64,000 bases of DNA, taken from positions 32,834 to 96,833 of the forward strand of contig CACITU010000004.1 in assembly GCA_902589725.1 (NCBI GenBank), written 5' to 3'. This DNA comes from an uncultured Pelagibacteraceae bacterium (GTDB lineage Bacteria > Pseudomonadota > Alphaproteobacteria > Pelagibacterales > Pelagibacteraceae). Each line of letters begins with the position of its first letter. Position 1 is the stretch's first letter. The position numbers and the translations under genes are program-made. Below the pieces are notes generated by a model. That model had not been told where the DNA came from. It saw only the letters and a program-made list of their open reading frames with translations, and searched no databases. Shown here one piece after another: positions 1 to 9,032 of this stretch.

Positions 1-1
1 T

Positions 2-1048
2 GAGGATTGGGGAACCACTCCTGGAGCAATTGATAATTGTTTAAATATTGCTAATAAATATGATGTACAGGTTATGATCCATACAGACACTTTAAATGAA
101 AGTGGGTTTGTAGAAAATACTATCAAAGCAATTAACAAAAGAACTATTCATGCTTTTCATACAGAGGGTGCTGGTGGTGGACACGCACCAGATATAATTA
201 AAGTTTGTGGAGAAGAGTATGTTATTCCCTCTTCAACTAATCCAACCAGACCATATACAGTCAATACTATAGAGGAGCATTTGGATATGCTAATGGTTTG
301 TCATCATCTCGATAAATCTATTCCAGAGGATGTTGCATTTGCTGAAAGTAGAATAAGAAGAGAAACAATCGCAGCAGAAGATATTCTCCATGATATGGGT
401 GCATTTTCAATTATCGCTTCTGATAGTCAGGCTATGGGTAGAGTTGGAGAAGTTATTATTAGAACTTGGCAAACTGCACATAAAATGAAAGTTCAAAGAG
501 GAAGTTTACCAGAGGAAAAAGGAGACAATGATAACTTTAGAGTTAAAAGATATTTAGCAAAGTACACAATTAATCCAGCAATTGCTCATGGGATTTCAAA
601 ACATATTGGTAGTATTGAAAAAAATAAACGTGCAGATTTAGTTCTGTGGGACCCAGCATTTTTTGGAGCAAAGCCAGAGATGATTTTAATAGGTGGAAGT
701 ATAGCTTGTGCGCAAATGGGAGACCCAAATGCATCAATTCCAACTCCACAGCCTGTATACACTAGACCAATGTTTTCATCTTTTGGAACTTCTTTAGAGA
801 AATCTTCAGTAATTTTCACAAGTAAATTGGCTCTTGAAAAGAATTCTTTAAAAGATGCAAGTGTTAGAAAAGACTTATTGCCTGTAGAAAACACAAGAGC
901 CATTTCTAAAAAAGATATGATTTTAAACAACAAGTGTCCAAAAATTGAGGTAAATCCTGAGACATACGAGGTAAAAGCCGACGGTGAGATAATTACCTGT
1001 GAACCAGCTAAAGAACTCCCTTTGGCACAAAGATATTTTATGTTTTAG
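2..1048 (+). CDS. ureC: Urease alpha subunit, C-terminal part (cut by window edge)
   Basis: Catalytic subunit of the cytoplasmic nickel enzyme urease (urea + water to ammonia and carbamate). The frame is open from base 2, reading [13 protein letters not shown], to the TAG at 1046-1048, so about 348 of the usual ~570 residues are present. Visible family motifs are [10 protein letters not shown] (Ni-ligand His), [12 protein letters not shown] (Ni-ligand His), MVCHHLD (mobile-flap Cys and catalytic His) and ASDSQAMGR (Ni-ligand Asp). The carbamylated Lys and the first HxH pair would lie just upstream of the window. The first ATG, at 74, is internal. ureE follows after 3 bp, so this is one operon; ureA and ureB should lie to the left. 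Confidence 0.98.
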   Translation, partial: EDWGTTPGAIDNCLNIANKYDVQVMIHTDTLNESGFVENTIKAINKRTIHAFHTEGAGGGHAPDIIKVCGEEYVIPSSTNPTRPYTVNTIEEHLDMLMVCHHLDKSIPEDVAFAESRIRRETIAAEDILHDMGAFSIIASDSQAMGRVGEVIIRTWQTAHKMKVQRGSLPEEKGDNDNFRVKRYLAKYTINPAIAHGISKHIGSIEKNKRADLVLWDPAFFGAKPEMILIGGSIACAQMGDPNASIPTPQPVYTRPMFSSFGTSLEKSSVIFTSKLALEKNSLKDASVRKDLLPVENTRAISKKDMILNNKCPKIEVNPETYEVKADGEIITCEPAKELPLAQRYFMF

Positions 1049-1051
1049 CTT

Positions 1052-1495
1052 ATGGATAATTGTTTTTTAATAGTTAATAAAATTGCCAAAAATAAAGCAA
1101 AAGATCACATATCTTTATCTTATGATGAGCGATTTTTAAGAAGAAAAAAACTTGTTTCAGATAACGGTTTTGAATTTTTAGTCAATTTACCAGAAACAAA
1201 ATCATTATCAGAAAATCAAGCCTTTAGGCTTCAAAGTGGAAATTTGATTTTAATCAAAAACAAAAAAGAAAATTTATTAGAAATAAAAGGAAAAAATTTA
1301 ATGCAATTAATTTGGCATATTGGAAATAGGCATATGCCATGCCAAATAGAAAAAGATAAAATTTTTATTCAGTATGATGAAGTAATAAAAAAAATGATAC
1401 TTAAATTAGGGGGAAAGGTTAAGAAAGTTTCAAGGCCTTTTAAACCAGAGGGAGGAGCATATGGAATTGGTAGAACCCATAGCCATAAACACTAA
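1052..1495 (+). CDS. ureE: Urease accessory protein UreE (nickel metallochaperone)
   Basis: UreE delivers nickel to the UreG/UreF/UreH-bound apo-urease. The 147-residue length is normal. The family core HIGNRHMPCQIE is present near residue 90, and the protein ends in a very short His-rich tail (HSHKH) rather than the long His tail of Klebsiella UreE, so nickel storage is probably limited. It starts 3 bp after ureC and its last 35 bp overlap ureF. Identity rests on the core motif and on operon position between ureC and ureF. Confidence 0.93.
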   Translation: MDNCFLIVNKIAKNKAKDHISLSYDERFLRRKKLVSDNGFEFLVNLPETKSLSENQAFRLQSGNLILIKNKKENLLEIKGKNLMQLIWHIGNRHMPCQIEKDKIFIQYDEVIKKMILKLGGKVKKVSRPFKPEGGAYGIGRTHSHKH

Positions 1496-2141
1496 ATTAA
1501 AAAATAAAAAAGATTTAAAAGAGTCATTACAAATTCTTCAAACTTGGTTTTCACCATCATTTCCTGTTGGAAGTTTTTCATATTCTCATGGTTTAGAGGC
1601 TATGATTAATGATAATTTAATTAAATCAAAAGAAGATATATTGAATTATTTAAAATGTATTCTAAAACTTGGCACTGGTAAAAATGATATAATTTTAATG
1701 AAATACACTTATCAAGGAGAAGAGTTAAATGAATTAGCTTTATCTCTTTGTCCATCCAAAGAAAGAAAAATTGAGTCTATTGAAATGGGTAATGCTTTTA
1801 GAAAAGTTTTAGCTGATAGTTGGGATTTTAATATTGAAGAAAATACTGCATATCCAATTGCAGTTGCTAAAGCAGCTAAACATTTTAATATACCGCTTAA
1901 CTTAACATCAGTATCTTATCTACAATCCTTTGTATCAAATCTCATAAATGTTTGTATTAAACATATACCAATTGGACAAAAAGTTGGACAAGACTGTGTA
2001 ATACAGACTTATGAATTAATAAGAGAATTAGAAAAAGAAAGTGAAAATTTTACTTTAGGAGACCTAGGTGGAATTTGTTTTAATAGCGATATCTATAGTA
2101 TCAGACATGAAAATTTGAAAACAAGAATTTATAAAACATGA
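1461..2141 (+). CDS. ureF: Urease accessory protein UreF
   Basis: UreF is part of the UreDFG complex that gates GTP-driven nickel insertion into urease. The family signature [17 protein letters not shown] is present near residues 31-47, and the length (226 aa) is typical. The ATG at 1461 is favoured because GGGAGGAG sits 5-6 bp upstream, inside the end of ureE, giving a 35-bp overlap. The 3' end overlaps ureG as ATGA. No ureD/ureH is visible in the window; it may be left of the edge. Confidence 0.95.
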   Translation: MELVEPIAINTKLKNKKDLKESLQILQTWFSPSFPVGSFSYSHGLEAMINDNLIKSKEDILNYLKCILKLGTGKNDIILMKYTYQGEELNELALSLCPSKERKIESIEMGNAFRKVLADSWDFNIEENTAYPIAVAKAAKHFNIPLNLTSVSYLQSFVSNLINVCIKHIPIGQKVGQDCVIQTYELIRELEKESENFTLGDLGGICFNSDIYSIRHENLKTRIYKT

Positions 2142-2749
2142 AAAATATAAATGGACCATTAAAAGTTGGAATTGGTGGACCCGTTGGTGCAGGGAAGACA
2201 AGTTTAACAGCTGAATTGTGTAAATTTTTATCAAAGAAAATTTCTATGGCTGTAATATCAAACGATATTTATACAAAAGAGGATGCAGAATTTTTAATGA
2301 AAGCTCAAGCTCTACCTCTTGAGAGAATTAAAGGAGTTGAGACAGGTGGTTGCCCACATACTGCAATTCGTGAGGATGCTTCAATTAATATGCTTGCTGT
2401 GGAAAATATGAAAAAAAAATTTCCTGATCTTGATTTGATTTTAATCGAGTCTGGTGGAGATAATTTAGCAGCAACTTTTAGTCCAGAACTAGTCGATTTA
2501 TCCATTTATGTTATTGATGTTGGAATGGGTGGAGATATTCCTAGAAAGGGAGGTCCTGCTATCCAAAAGTCAGACTTGTTAATTATTAATAAGACAGATT
2601 TAGCTCCTCATGTAGAAGTTAATCTTGAAACTATGAAAGAAGACGTAAAAAAGGCCCGAAATGGCTTACCCTATGTTTTTTGCCAGATGAAAAAGCAAAT
2701 TGGTGTTGAAGATGTTGCTAAATTCTTATTTTCATCAGGTGGATTATAG
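2138..2749 (+). CDS. ureG: Urease accessory GTPase UreG
   Basis: SIMIBI-class GTPase that powers nickel delivery to urease. The P-loop GPVGAGKTS lies at residues 14-22. Further on are the family motifs [17 protein letters not shown], the Cys-Pro-His nickel site ([11 protein letters not shown]) and the guanine-specificity motif NKTD. The length (203 aa) is normal. It overlaps ureF by 4 bp (ATGA) and closes the urease operon; umuC follows convergently after 9 bp with no obvious terminator. Confidence 0.98.
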   Translation: MKNINGPLKVGIGGPVGAGKTSLTAELCKFLSKKISMAVISNDIYTKEDAEFLMKAQALPLERIKGVETGGCPHTAIREDASINMLAVENMKKKFPDLDLILIESGGDNLAATFSPELVDLSIYVIDVGMGGDIPRKGGPAIQKSDLLIINKTDLAPHVEVNLETMKEDVKKARNGLPYVFCQMKKQIGVEDVAKFLFSSGGL

Positions 2750-2758
2750 AGTTTCTTA

Positions 2759-4036
2759 TTATGCTCTAATCGTTGGTAAACAATAGAAATCAGCCGTATC
2801 AATTTTAGAAGAATACTGTCTTCGCATATTCCACTTCTTATGAACCCCAGCACTTGCAACACTCAAGGTAGATCTTCCGTATCGATGATTAGTATTATCA
2901 ATAGACCTCATTAAACTATTTATTTTTTCATCTTTCTCTGATGTAAATAAATTTGTTTTATCACTTGCATTAGATAACCCTGCCAACATGACACCTGCTT
3001 TTTGATAACGGTAACCATTTTTAAATATACTTTCTAAGATTGAAACAGCTGTCTTAACTGTTTCAATACTATTATTTGTTGCAATTGGAAAATCTACTGT
3101 CTTTGCATTTGAATAATATCCAAAGTTTCTTTGAAAAGGACTTGTTCTAACAAATACAGTAATTGCTTTTGCAACTAAAGATTCTGATCTAATCTTTTCA
3201 GATGCATTTAAACAATAGTTTGCAACTGCTTCTTTTAATTCTTGAAATGTTTCAATTCTTTTTCCAAATGATCTTGAAACTACACAGCTCTTTCGTTTAG
3301 TTGTAGTTGTCTCTAACCCAATACAAGAAATTCCTCTAAGCTCCATTGCAGTTCTTGAACTTAAAACATTTGAAGATTTTTTGATCCAGGTATTAGACTT
3401 GTTCTTTAATTGTTTAGCGTTATAAATTCCATGTTTTTGATAAAACTTAGTTAGTTGTCTTCCAACACCCCAGACATCATTAATTTCAACTTTTTCTAAA
3501 ATAGGATCTAAGTTTTCTATTCCGATTAAACTTGTCACTCCTGATTGTTTTTTCTTTGCAATATGATTTGCAACTTTACTTAATGTCTTTGTATTTGCTA
3601 TCCCAATACTTGTTGGAATACCAGTCCATTGCAGAACTGTTTCTCTAATTTCTTTTCCAACTTTTTCTACTTCATTATCAGGAAAGTTTGATAAATCTAA
3701 AAATGCTTCATCAATTGAATAAACTTCTATTTCTGAATTAAATCTTTTAAGAGTTCGCATTACTCTTCTAGATAAATCTCCATATAAAGAATAGTTTGAT
3801 GAAAAAACTTCAACTTTATTTTTGAGAATAATATCTTTTGCTTTAAAATAAGGTTCACCCATTTTAATTCCCAAAGCTTTTGCTTCATTTGATCTTGAAA
3901 TAATACAACCATCATTATTGGATAAAACCACAACAGGCTTTCTTCTTATTTTGGGTTTAAATAATCGCTCACATGAAACGTAAAAAGAATTACAATCAAT
4001 TAATGCTATTTTTTTAGTACGTAGAATGGATGACAT
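2759..4036 (-). CDS. umuC: DNA polymerase V catalytic subunit UmuC (Y-family)
   Basis: Error-prone Y-family polymerase for translesion synthesis. The palm carries the first metal Asp in [14 protein letters not shown] (about residue 14) and the catalytic SIDEAFLDL. Other UmuC landmarks are [14 protein letters not shown], the helix-hairpin-helix region DDVWGVGRQ (here NDVWGVGRQ), RSFGKRI and [10 protein letters not shown] place the start at ATG 4036 (425 aa) because GGGGAG lies 9 bp upstream; a TTG at 4045 would add three residues but sits on that ribosome-binding site. It overlaps the umuD 3' end, the usual translationally coupled arrangement. Confidence 0.95.
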   Translation of the reverse strand: MSSILRTKKIALIDCNSFYVSCERLFKPKIRRKPVVVLSNNDGCIISRSNEAKALGIKMGEPYFKAKDIILKNKVEVFSSNYSLYGDLSRRVMRTLKRFNSEIEVYSIDEAFLDLSNFPDNEVEKVGKEIRETVLQWTGIPTSIGIANTKTLSKVANHIAKKKQSGVTSLIGIENLDPILEKVEINDVWGVGRQLTKFYQKHGIYNAKQLKNKSNTWIKKSSNVLSSRTAMELRGISCIGLETTTTKRKSCVVSRSFGKRIETFQELKEAVANYCLNASEKIRSESLVAKAITVFVRTSPFQRNFGYYSNAKTVDFPIATNNSIETVKTAVSILESIFKNGYRYQKAGVMLAGLSNASDKTNLFTSEKDEKINSLMRSIDNTNHRYGRSTLSVASAGVHKKWNMRRQYSSKIDTADFYCLPTIRA

Positions 4037-4409
4037 AAGTAACAACTCCCCAAATAAAAATATCTTGCTCTTCGTTAATTAAAATTCTGTCAGAAAACTC
4101 TTTAGACCCAGAAGTTAAAAATTTTTTATCTCTTTCTTGAACCAAAGTTTTAACTACAAGTTCGTCATGAACATTTGCAATCACTGTCGAAAAGTTTTTT
4201 GGCTTTAAACTTTTATCAACAACTAATAAGTCACCATCATTAATCCCAACATCGACCATGGATTTACCTTGAACTCTGATGATGAAAGTTGCTGGAACAT
4301 TTTTTATTAAATGCATGTTCAGATCAATATCTTCTTCGATATAATCAGTAGCAGGGGAAGGAAAACCAGCACCTGCTTTATGTAGATAATAAGGGATTGT
4401 TAGTTTCAT
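4014..4409 (-). CDS. umuD: UmuD, RecA-activated self-cleaving subunit of DNA polymerase V
   Basis: S24/LexA-type serine peptidase that self-cleaves with RecA help to give UmuD', the partner of UmuC. With the start used here (131 aa) the cleavage site is AG/AG-type ([10 protein letters not shown], residues 11-20), the nucleophile is Ser50 (GKSM) and the general base is Lys87 (VVKTL). An in-frame ATG at 4439 would add ten residues, but the putative promoter and LexA-type box (4410-4456) lie upstream of, or within, that extension. This makes ATG 4409 (MKLTIPYYL) the better start, despite a weak ribosome-binding site. First gene of umuDC. Confidence 0.93.
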   Translation of the reverse strand: MKLTIPYYLHKAGAGFPSPATDYIEEDIDLNMHLIKNVPATFIIRVQGKSMVDVGINDGDLLVVDKSLKPKNFSTVIANVHDELVVKTLVQERDKKFLTSGSKEFSDRILINEEQDIFIWGVVTYVIHSTY

Positions 4410-4424
4410 GTTCTTGTTTTGTTC
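4410..4424 (-). promoter_or_regulatory. LexA-type SOS box before umuD
   Basis: GAACAAAACAAGAAC on the coding strand, i.e. GTTC-N7-GTTC on the other strand, the known alphaproteobacterial LexA consensus. It is 3 bp past the putative -10 and abuts ATG 4409. A similar box precedes recA (7720-7734). Such an 8-fixed-base motif could occur about once by chance in 64 kb this AT-rich; position is the argument. Confidence 0.65.
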
Positions 4425-4427
4425 TAA

Positions 4428-4456
4428 TTTATAGACCATTTATAGAGTACACTCAA
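4428..4456 (-). promoter_or_regulatory. Putative sigma-70 promoter of umuDC
   Basis: Reading the minus strand, TTGAGT (4456-4451), a 17-bp spacer, then TATAAA (4433-4428). The predicted start of transcription falls in the adjoining LexA-type box. Seen in sequence; function inferred. Confidence 0.55.
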
Positions 4457-4531
4457 GAGGTTGTATTTTGAGTCTGTAACTGAATCAAAAGTGAATCAAA
4501 ACGTGAACATCCAAACTACATTTTGTATGCT

Positions 4532-4540
4532 TGTGGATAA
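4532..4540 (-). promoter_or_regulatory. Isolated DnaA-box match in the umuD upstream region
   Basis: A perfect TTATCCACA on the minus strand in the otherwise featureless 4457-4583 spacer. There is no cluster of boxes, no dnaA and no dnaN, so it is not an origin. About one such match is expected by chance in this much AT-rich sequence. Confidence 0.2.
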
Positions 4541-4583
4541 CTTCAACCAGAGATAGTTTAAGTATGTAAATTTAGAAACTTGG

Positions 4584-4679
4584 TTGCTATTAGCTGTATT
4601 AGGAATAGTGCTAGCTATAACGATAAGAGTAGAAGAAATTAGTAAAATTTTAAAAAAAAATAAAAATAAAAAAGATTAA
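4584..4679 (+). CDS. Possible 31-aa small membrane protein
   Basis: A TTG-initiated frame reads MLLAVLGIVLAITIRVEEIS and ends in a Lys/Asn-rich basic tail, which is one transmembrane helix plus a positively charged cytoplasmic end. Six further in-frame codons upstream (VNLETW) look coding but lack a start codon (GTA where a start is expected), so the gene may use TTG 4584, may have lost its start, or may be chance. The stop is 7 bp before the VOC gene. Not recognised. Confidence 0.35.
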   Translation: MLLAVLGIVLAITIRVEEISKILKKNKNKKD

Positions 4680-4686
4680 ATTAGTT

Positions 4687-5070
4687 ATGAACATTTTAGA
4701 TTTTGTAATGGTGGGGTCTAATGACTATGAAAAGTCTAGCGAGTTTTATGATGTTATACTTGAACCGTTAAAATTAAAAAAAATTTTAAAGACTGAAAAA
4801 TATATTGGTTATTCTCATTTAGGTGAACCAGAAAAAGTAATATTTTACATTACAAACCCAGTAAACGGTAAACCGGCAACCTTTGGCAATGGGACACAAA
4901 TTACTTTATTAGCGGACTCTAAAGAAGCAGTTGAAAGATTTTATGAAATTGCAATTTCTAAGGGTGCAGTTGATGAAGGAGGTCCAGGCGTTAGAAAAGA
5001 TGGAAATTATTATGCTTATATACGTGACCTAGATGGAAATAAGATTGCAGCAAAAAGTAATTTAAAATAA
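4687..5070 (+). CDS. VOC (glyoxalase/bleomycin-resistance) superfamily protein
   Basis: A 127-residue protein with the paired beta-alpha-beta-beta-beta pattern of the vicinal-oxygen-chelate fold. It opens with LDFVMVGSNDYEKSSEFYD and closes with YYAYIRDLDGNKIAA, the usual second-module ending. Substrate and metal ligands cannot be assigned, because the canonical first His is replaced in VMVGSND. The neighbour downstream is a GFA-type zinc protein, a pairing often seen in small-molecule detoxification clusters. Function beyond the fold is unknown. Confidence 0.85.
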   Translation: MNILDFVMVGSNDYEKSSEFYDVILEPLKLKKILKTEKYIGYSHLGEPEKVIFYITNPVNGKPATFGNGTQITLLADSKEAVERFYEIAISKGAVDEGGPGVRKDGNYYAYIRDLDGNKIAAKSNLK

Positions 5071-5085
5071 ATTAAAGGTAAATAT

Positions 5086-5451
5086 ATGAAATTAAATTGT
5101 CATTGTGGAGCTGTAGAAGCAGAAATTAATGCTTCAATTAATGAACTAGCAAAAATAGTAAGATGTAACTGTTCTATTTGTAAAAGAAAAAATGCTACGA
5201 TGGGAATGGTTAAGAACGAGGATTTTAAAGTTACTAAAGGAGAAGATAAATTAAAACTTTACCAATATCATACCAAAGTTGCTAATCATTACTTTTGCAC
5301 AGAATGTGGAATTTACACTCATCATAGTCCAAGAAGTGCACCAGCTATGACTGGTTTTAATTTAGGGTGCGTTGATGAAGTCAAGGTTGAAGACTTAAAA
5401 GAAGTAGCTTACTTTGATGGGCTTAACCATCCAATGGATCAAGAACAATAA
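5086..5451 (+). CDS. GFA / CENP-V family zinc protein
   Basis: Glutathione-dependent formaldehyde-activating enzyme (GFA)/CENP-V fold, 121 aa. The family cysteines are visible: CHCGAV near the N-terminus, CNCSICKRK around residue 44-52, and YFCTECGIYTHH around residue 90. These bind zinc. Members spontaneously or enzymatically form S-hydroxymethylglutathione, but most remain untested. AAAGGT lies 11 bp upstream of the ATG. It sits between a VOC protein and a P-loop kinase; detoxification is an inference. Confidence 0.88.
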   Translation: MKLNCHCGAVEAEINASINELAKIVRCNCSICKRKNATMGMVKNEDFKVTKGEDKLKLYQYHTKVANHYFCTECGIYTHHSPRSAPAMTGFNLGCVDEVKVEDLKEVAYFDGLNHPMDQEQ

Positions 5452-5458
5452 AGGTTCA

Positions 5459-6388
5459 ATGAAATTAGCTGAAGATTGTTTTAAGAAAGTTAAAAAGGAT
5501 TGTTTTAAGTTTATTAAATCTCAAGAAACTACAACTGAAAAGTTTGGTAATAAAGCAGGGATGATAAAAAATTATCTTATCCCAATATGTTTTTGGATTG
5601 CAAAAAAAACAAAAAATAAAAAACCTTATTTTGTTGGCTTGGCAGGTGGTCAAGGAACGGGCAAAACAACAATCAGCTCAATGATAAAGATAATTTTAGA
5701 AAAGTATTTTAAATTAAAAGTATTTAAAATTTCTATCGATGATTTTTATAAGACCAGGAAAGAAAGAATTGCTTTATCAAAAAAAGTCCATCCAATGTTA
5801 TTAACAAGAGGTGTCCCAGGTACTCATGATATCAACATGATGTTAGATTTCTTTAAAAAATCTAAAAGTAAAAAATTCAAAAAAATGAAATTACCCAATT
5901 TTAACAAGGCTATAGATGATAGATTTCCTACAAAAAAATGGAATAAAATCAATAAAAGACCAGATGTTATTATTTTTGAAGGTTGGTGTGTCGGAGCAAG
6001 AGCCGAACCTAGCAAGACATTAAAAAAATCAATTAATTCTATGGAAAAAGCTAAGGATCAAAAACTCATTTGGAGAAAATATGTAAATCAACAATTAAAA
6101 AATAAATATAAAAAGCTATATTCACAATTACATTGTATGATTTATTTAAAAGCGAAAAGCTTTAGTTTATTGCAAAAATGGAGATTAAAGCAGGAACATA
6201 AGCTATGGTTAAAAACAAGAAAAAAAGGTAATCATAAAATAATGAGCAAAGGAGATGTAATTAATTTTATGCAAACCTATCAAAGAATTACTCAAAATAT
6301 GTTTAAAAATATGCCTAAATATGCATCTATAATTTTAAATTTAAACAGTAACCACCAAATTAAAACTGCTATATATAAAGTTAAATGA
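5459..6388 (+). CDS. D-glycerate 3-kinase-like P-loop kinase (GLYK/YGR205w type)
   Basis: A 309-aa P-loop kinase. Walker A is GGQGTGKTT (about residues 63-71), followed by ISIDDFYKTRKER, HPMLLTRGVPGTHD and IIFEGWCVGARAEP. This motif order matches plant GLYK and yeast YGR205w, which phosphorylate D-glycerate at C3. ATG 5459 is chosen over an upstream ATG at 5414 because AAAGG lies just before it and the longer form would overlap the GFA gene by 38 bp. It overlaps the next gene by 4 bp. Substrate not proven; glycerate would fit the glycine/photorespiration-like metabolism of such organisms. Confidence 0.8.
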   Translation: MKLAEDCFKKVKKDCFKFIKSQETTTEKFGNKAGMIKNYLIPICFWIAKKTKNKKPYFVGLAGGQGTGKTTISSMIKIILEKYFKLKVFKISIDDFYKTRKERIALSKKVHPMLLTRGVPGTHDINMMLDFFKKSKSKKFKKMKLPNFNKAIDDRFPTKKWNKINKRPDVIIFEGWCVGARAEPSKTLKKSINSMEKAKDQKLIWRKYVNQQLKNKYKKLYSQLHCMIYLKAKSFSLLQKWRLKQEHKLWLKTRKKGNHKIMSKGDVINFMQTYQRITQNMFKNMPKYASIILNLNSNHQIKTAIYKVK

Positions 6389-7677
6389 AAAAAATATTTA
6401 TAATAGTAATCACGTCAATATTTTATTTAAGTAATGCATTTGCAGTTACTCTTATTGATGCATTAAATCAAACATTTCAAAATAATATTCAGTTAAATGC
6501 TGAGCGAGAAAATATAAAAGCTTCTAAAGAAGATATTAATATCTCTATGGCTGATTTTAAACCATCTTTGACATTATCGGGGTCAAAAAGTTTGGAGAAT
6601 ACAAATAAATTAACAAATCAAAGTGGAGGTGACGCAGCTATAAGTGATGTCGATCCATTTACAACATCAATTAAATTAGAACAAACTTTGATAGATTATG
6701 GTAGAGAATTAACTCTTCAGAAAAATGTAATTGGTTTAGATTTAGCAAAGGCCCAATTAGTTAAAAAAGAACAAGATATTTTACACAAAGCTATTGACGC
6801 TTTTATGAATTTGATTTTATCAAGAGAAACTCTTAATATTAATTCCAAGAATTTAAATCTTTTAATTCGTCAAGTTGAAAATGATAAAATCAGAAGAGAT
6901 CGAGGTCAAATTACAAACACAGACTTAGCTCAGTCAGAGTCGTCGTTAGCTGGAGCCCAAGCACAATTTGCAAAAGCTAAAAGTGATTTATTAATTAGCA
7001 AACTGAATTATGAAAATATAATTGGTAAAATTAATGATCCTAATCAACTACAAAAAAATTCTAGTGCAATTGTCACTATTCCAAAAACATTAAATCAAGC
7101 TATTAACCTTTCAAAACAAAATAATCCTGATATTCAGATTGCTAAATTGGATCTAGAAAAAGCCGAGAAAGAGCTAGAAATTTCTGAGACAGATTTAAAA
7201 CCAACTGCATCCATGTCCTTAGAAAAATCTTATACAGATGATCTAAGCTCAACTTATGCAAAAAGAGAAAAAGACATTCTAAAAGCAACAGTTAGTTGGC
7301 CTTTTTATTTAGGTGGTAAAAAAAGATCTACTATCAATAAGAATTTTAATTTGACAAGTAGAAAAAGGTTATTACTAGAGGATGTTATCAAAACTAACGA
7401 TACAGTCGTAACTAGCGCTTGGTCAAGTTTGCAATCATCAGAGAGTTTTTTAAATTCAGTTAAAGTTCAAGTTAAAGCTGCTCAAATAGCAAATGAGGGA
7501 GTTTCAGCAGAATATGAGAGAGGTTCTAGAACTACTTTAGACGTAATTCAATCAAATGCCTTATTGTTATCTGCACAAATTTCTTTGGCAAATTCTGAGA
7601 AAAATTATCTCATGGCACAATACAATTTGTTAAAAGCTGTAGGCTTACTTAATAGCCAATATCTAAAACTTAAGTAA
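6385..7677 (+). CDS. TolC-family outer-membrane efflux/secretion channel
   Basis: Outer-membrane channel component of type I secretion or RND efflux. It has an N-terminal signal peptide (cleavage near SNAFA), then two similar halves of long coiled-coil helices with beta segments, and the TolC landmarks QTLIDYG in the first half and VSWPFYLGGKK in the second. The length (430 aa) is typical. It overlaps the kinase gene by ATGA. No membrane-fusion or ATPase partner adjoins it, so its export substrate is unknown. Confidence 0.92.
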   Translation: MKKIFIIVITSIFYLSNAFAVTLIDALNQTFQNNIQLNAERENIKASKEDINISMADFKPSLTLSGSKSLENTNKLTNQSGGDAAISDVDPFTTSIKLEQTLIDYGRELTLQKNVIGLDLAKAQLVKKEQDILHKAIDAFMNLILSRETLNINSKNLNLLIRQVENDKIRRDRGQITNTDLAQSESSLAGAQAQFAKAKSDLLISKLNYENIIGKINDPNQLQKNSSAIVTIPKTLNQAINLSKQNNPDIQIAKLDLEKAEKELEISETDLKPTASMSLEKSYTDDLSSTYAKREKDILKATVSWPFYLGGKKRSTINKNFNLTSRKRLLLEDVIKTNDTVVTSAWSSLQSSESFLNSVKVQVKAAQIANEGVSAEYERGSRTTLDVIQSNALLLSAQISLANSEKNYLMAQYNLLKAVGLLNSQYLKLK

Positions 7678-7719
7678 ATATCTGATTTTTTAGGCAGAAA
7701 ATAAATATATTGCCAATGA

Positions 7720-7734
7720 GAACAAAATGTGTAC
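7720..7734 (+). promoter_or_regulatory. LexA-like SOS box before recA
   Basis: GAACAAAATGTGTAC, one mismatch from GAAC-N7-GAAC, 50 bp before the recA ATG. It agrees with the umuD box at 13 of 17 positions when read in the transcription direction (both GAACAAAA...G.AC). A possible -10 (TATATT, 7706-7711) lies just upstream. Confidence 0.55.
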
Positions 7735-7784
7735 ATTTAATTTCATGATTCGAGTTTTAAAAAATTTAAAAAAAGAGGCAAAAA

Positions 7785-8939
7785 ATGACGAAAAATAACC
7801 TAAAAGTAGTTAAATCTACTAAAGATCAAGAAATGGATGTTAAAGAGAAGAACAAAGCGTTAGACGCTGCAATAGCTCAGATTACAGATAATTTTGGAAA
7901 AGGGTCTGTAATGAAGCTAGGTGAAAAAAGAGCGATGGATATCGAGTCTGTTTCAACAGGTTCTTTAAGTCTTGATTTAGCTTTAGGTATAGGTGGATTA
8001 CCGAAAGGAAGAATTATTGAAGTTTATGGACCAGAGTCATCAGGTAAAACAACTTTAGCATTACAAGTTGTTGCTGAAGCTCAAAAAGCTGGAGGCATTT
8101 GTGCATTCGTTGATGCAGAGCATGCATTAGATCCAGTTTATGCAAAAAAATTAGGTGTAAACACTGAAGAACTTTTAATTTCACAGCCAGACACTGGTGA
8201 ACAAGCTTTAGAAATCGCTGATACACTAGTAAAATCAGGCTCTATTTCAGTAATTGTAATCGACTCTGTTGCGGCTTTAACTCCTAAAGCTGAAATTGAA
8301 GGTGAGATGGGAGATCATCATGTTGGTCTTCAATCAAGATTAATGAGTCAGGCTTTAAGAAAATTAACAGGTTCAATTTCAAACACAAACACTATGATGA
8401 TTTTCATTAACCAAATCAGAATGAAAATTGGAGTTATGTTTGGAAGTCCAGAGACAACATCAGGTGGTAATGCACTTAAGTTTTACTCATCAGTAAGAAT
8501 GGACATTAGAAGAATTGGTGCAATCAAAGATAAAGATGAAATTATTGGTAACTCTACAAGAGTGAAAGTAGTTAAGAATAAAGTGGCACCACCATTTAAA
8601 GTTGTTGAGTTTGACTTGATGTATGGAAGAGGAATTAGCAAGATGGGTGAATTAGTCGATCTTGGTTCTAAAGCAGATATAATTGAAAAATCAGGTGCAT
8701 GGTATGCTTATAAGGGTGAAAAAATTGGTCAAGGTAGAGAAAATGCTAAGACTTATTTAGCTCAAAATCCTAAAGTTGCTGCAGAAATTGAAATGGCAAT
8801 TAGAGAAAAAGCAGGTGTGATTTCCAAGAAAATAGAAGGAAATCCAATCGATCCTGAAAAATTGGAAAAAGAAAAGAAAGTAGCAGAAAAAGAAGAAGCT
8901 GATAAAGCAGAAGCTACTCCTCCATCTAAAAAGAATTAA
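7785..8939 (+). CDS. recA: Recombinase RecA
   Basis: Strand-exchange ATPase and SOS co-protease. Walker A is GPESSGKTT (residues 82-90), and the conserved [25 protein letters not shown] and [11 protein letters not shown] motifs are all present. The 384-aa length includes an N-terminal extension of about 20 residues and a charged Lys/Glu C-terminal tail. AGAGG lies 8 bp upstream of the ATG. A LexA-like box precedes it and a strong terminator follows, so it is probably a single-gene SOS unit. Confidence 0.99.
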   Translation: MTKNNLKVVKSTKDQEMDVKEKNKALDAAIAQITDNFGKGSVMKLGEKRAMDIESVSTGSLSLDLALGIGGLPKGRIIEVYGPESSGKTTLALQVVAEAQKAGGICAFVDAEHALDPVYAKKLGVNTEELLISQPDTGEQALEIADTLVKSGSISVIVIDSVAALTPKAEIEGEMGDHHVGLQSRLMSQALRKLTGSISNTNTMMIFINQIRMKIGVMFGSPETTSGGNALKFYSSVRMDIRRIGAIKDKDEIIGNSTRVKVVKNKVAPPFKVVEFDLMYGRGISKMGELVDLGSKADIIEKSGAWYAYKGEKIGQGRENAKTYLAQNPKVAAEIEMAIREKAGVISKKIEGNPIDPEKLEKEKKVAEKEEADKAEATPPSKKN

Positions 8940-8958
8940 TAGGTCATCTTTATTAATA

Positions 8959-8986
8959 AAAGGCGCTTAATTTAAGCGCCTTTTTT
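8959..8986 (+). terminator. Rho-independent terminator of recA
   Basis: Perfect GC-containing hairpin: arms AGGCGCTTAA and TTAAGCGCCT with a minimal loop, followed by a T-run. It is the clearest intrinsic terminator in the window. Confidence 0.93.
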
Positions 8987-9032
8987 CCCTTCGATATCTA
9001 GACATAGAATAAAAAAGCTGTATTTTAAAAAT

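Noticed and set aside
586..933. Minus-strand 115-aa reading frame inside ureC
   Set aside because: Shadow of the urease frame; no start signal and overlaps strong coding on the other strand.
4532..4540. DnaA box as a replication origin
   Set aside because: Single box with no cluster, no dnaA/dnaN/gidA neighbours; about one chance match is expected in this window.
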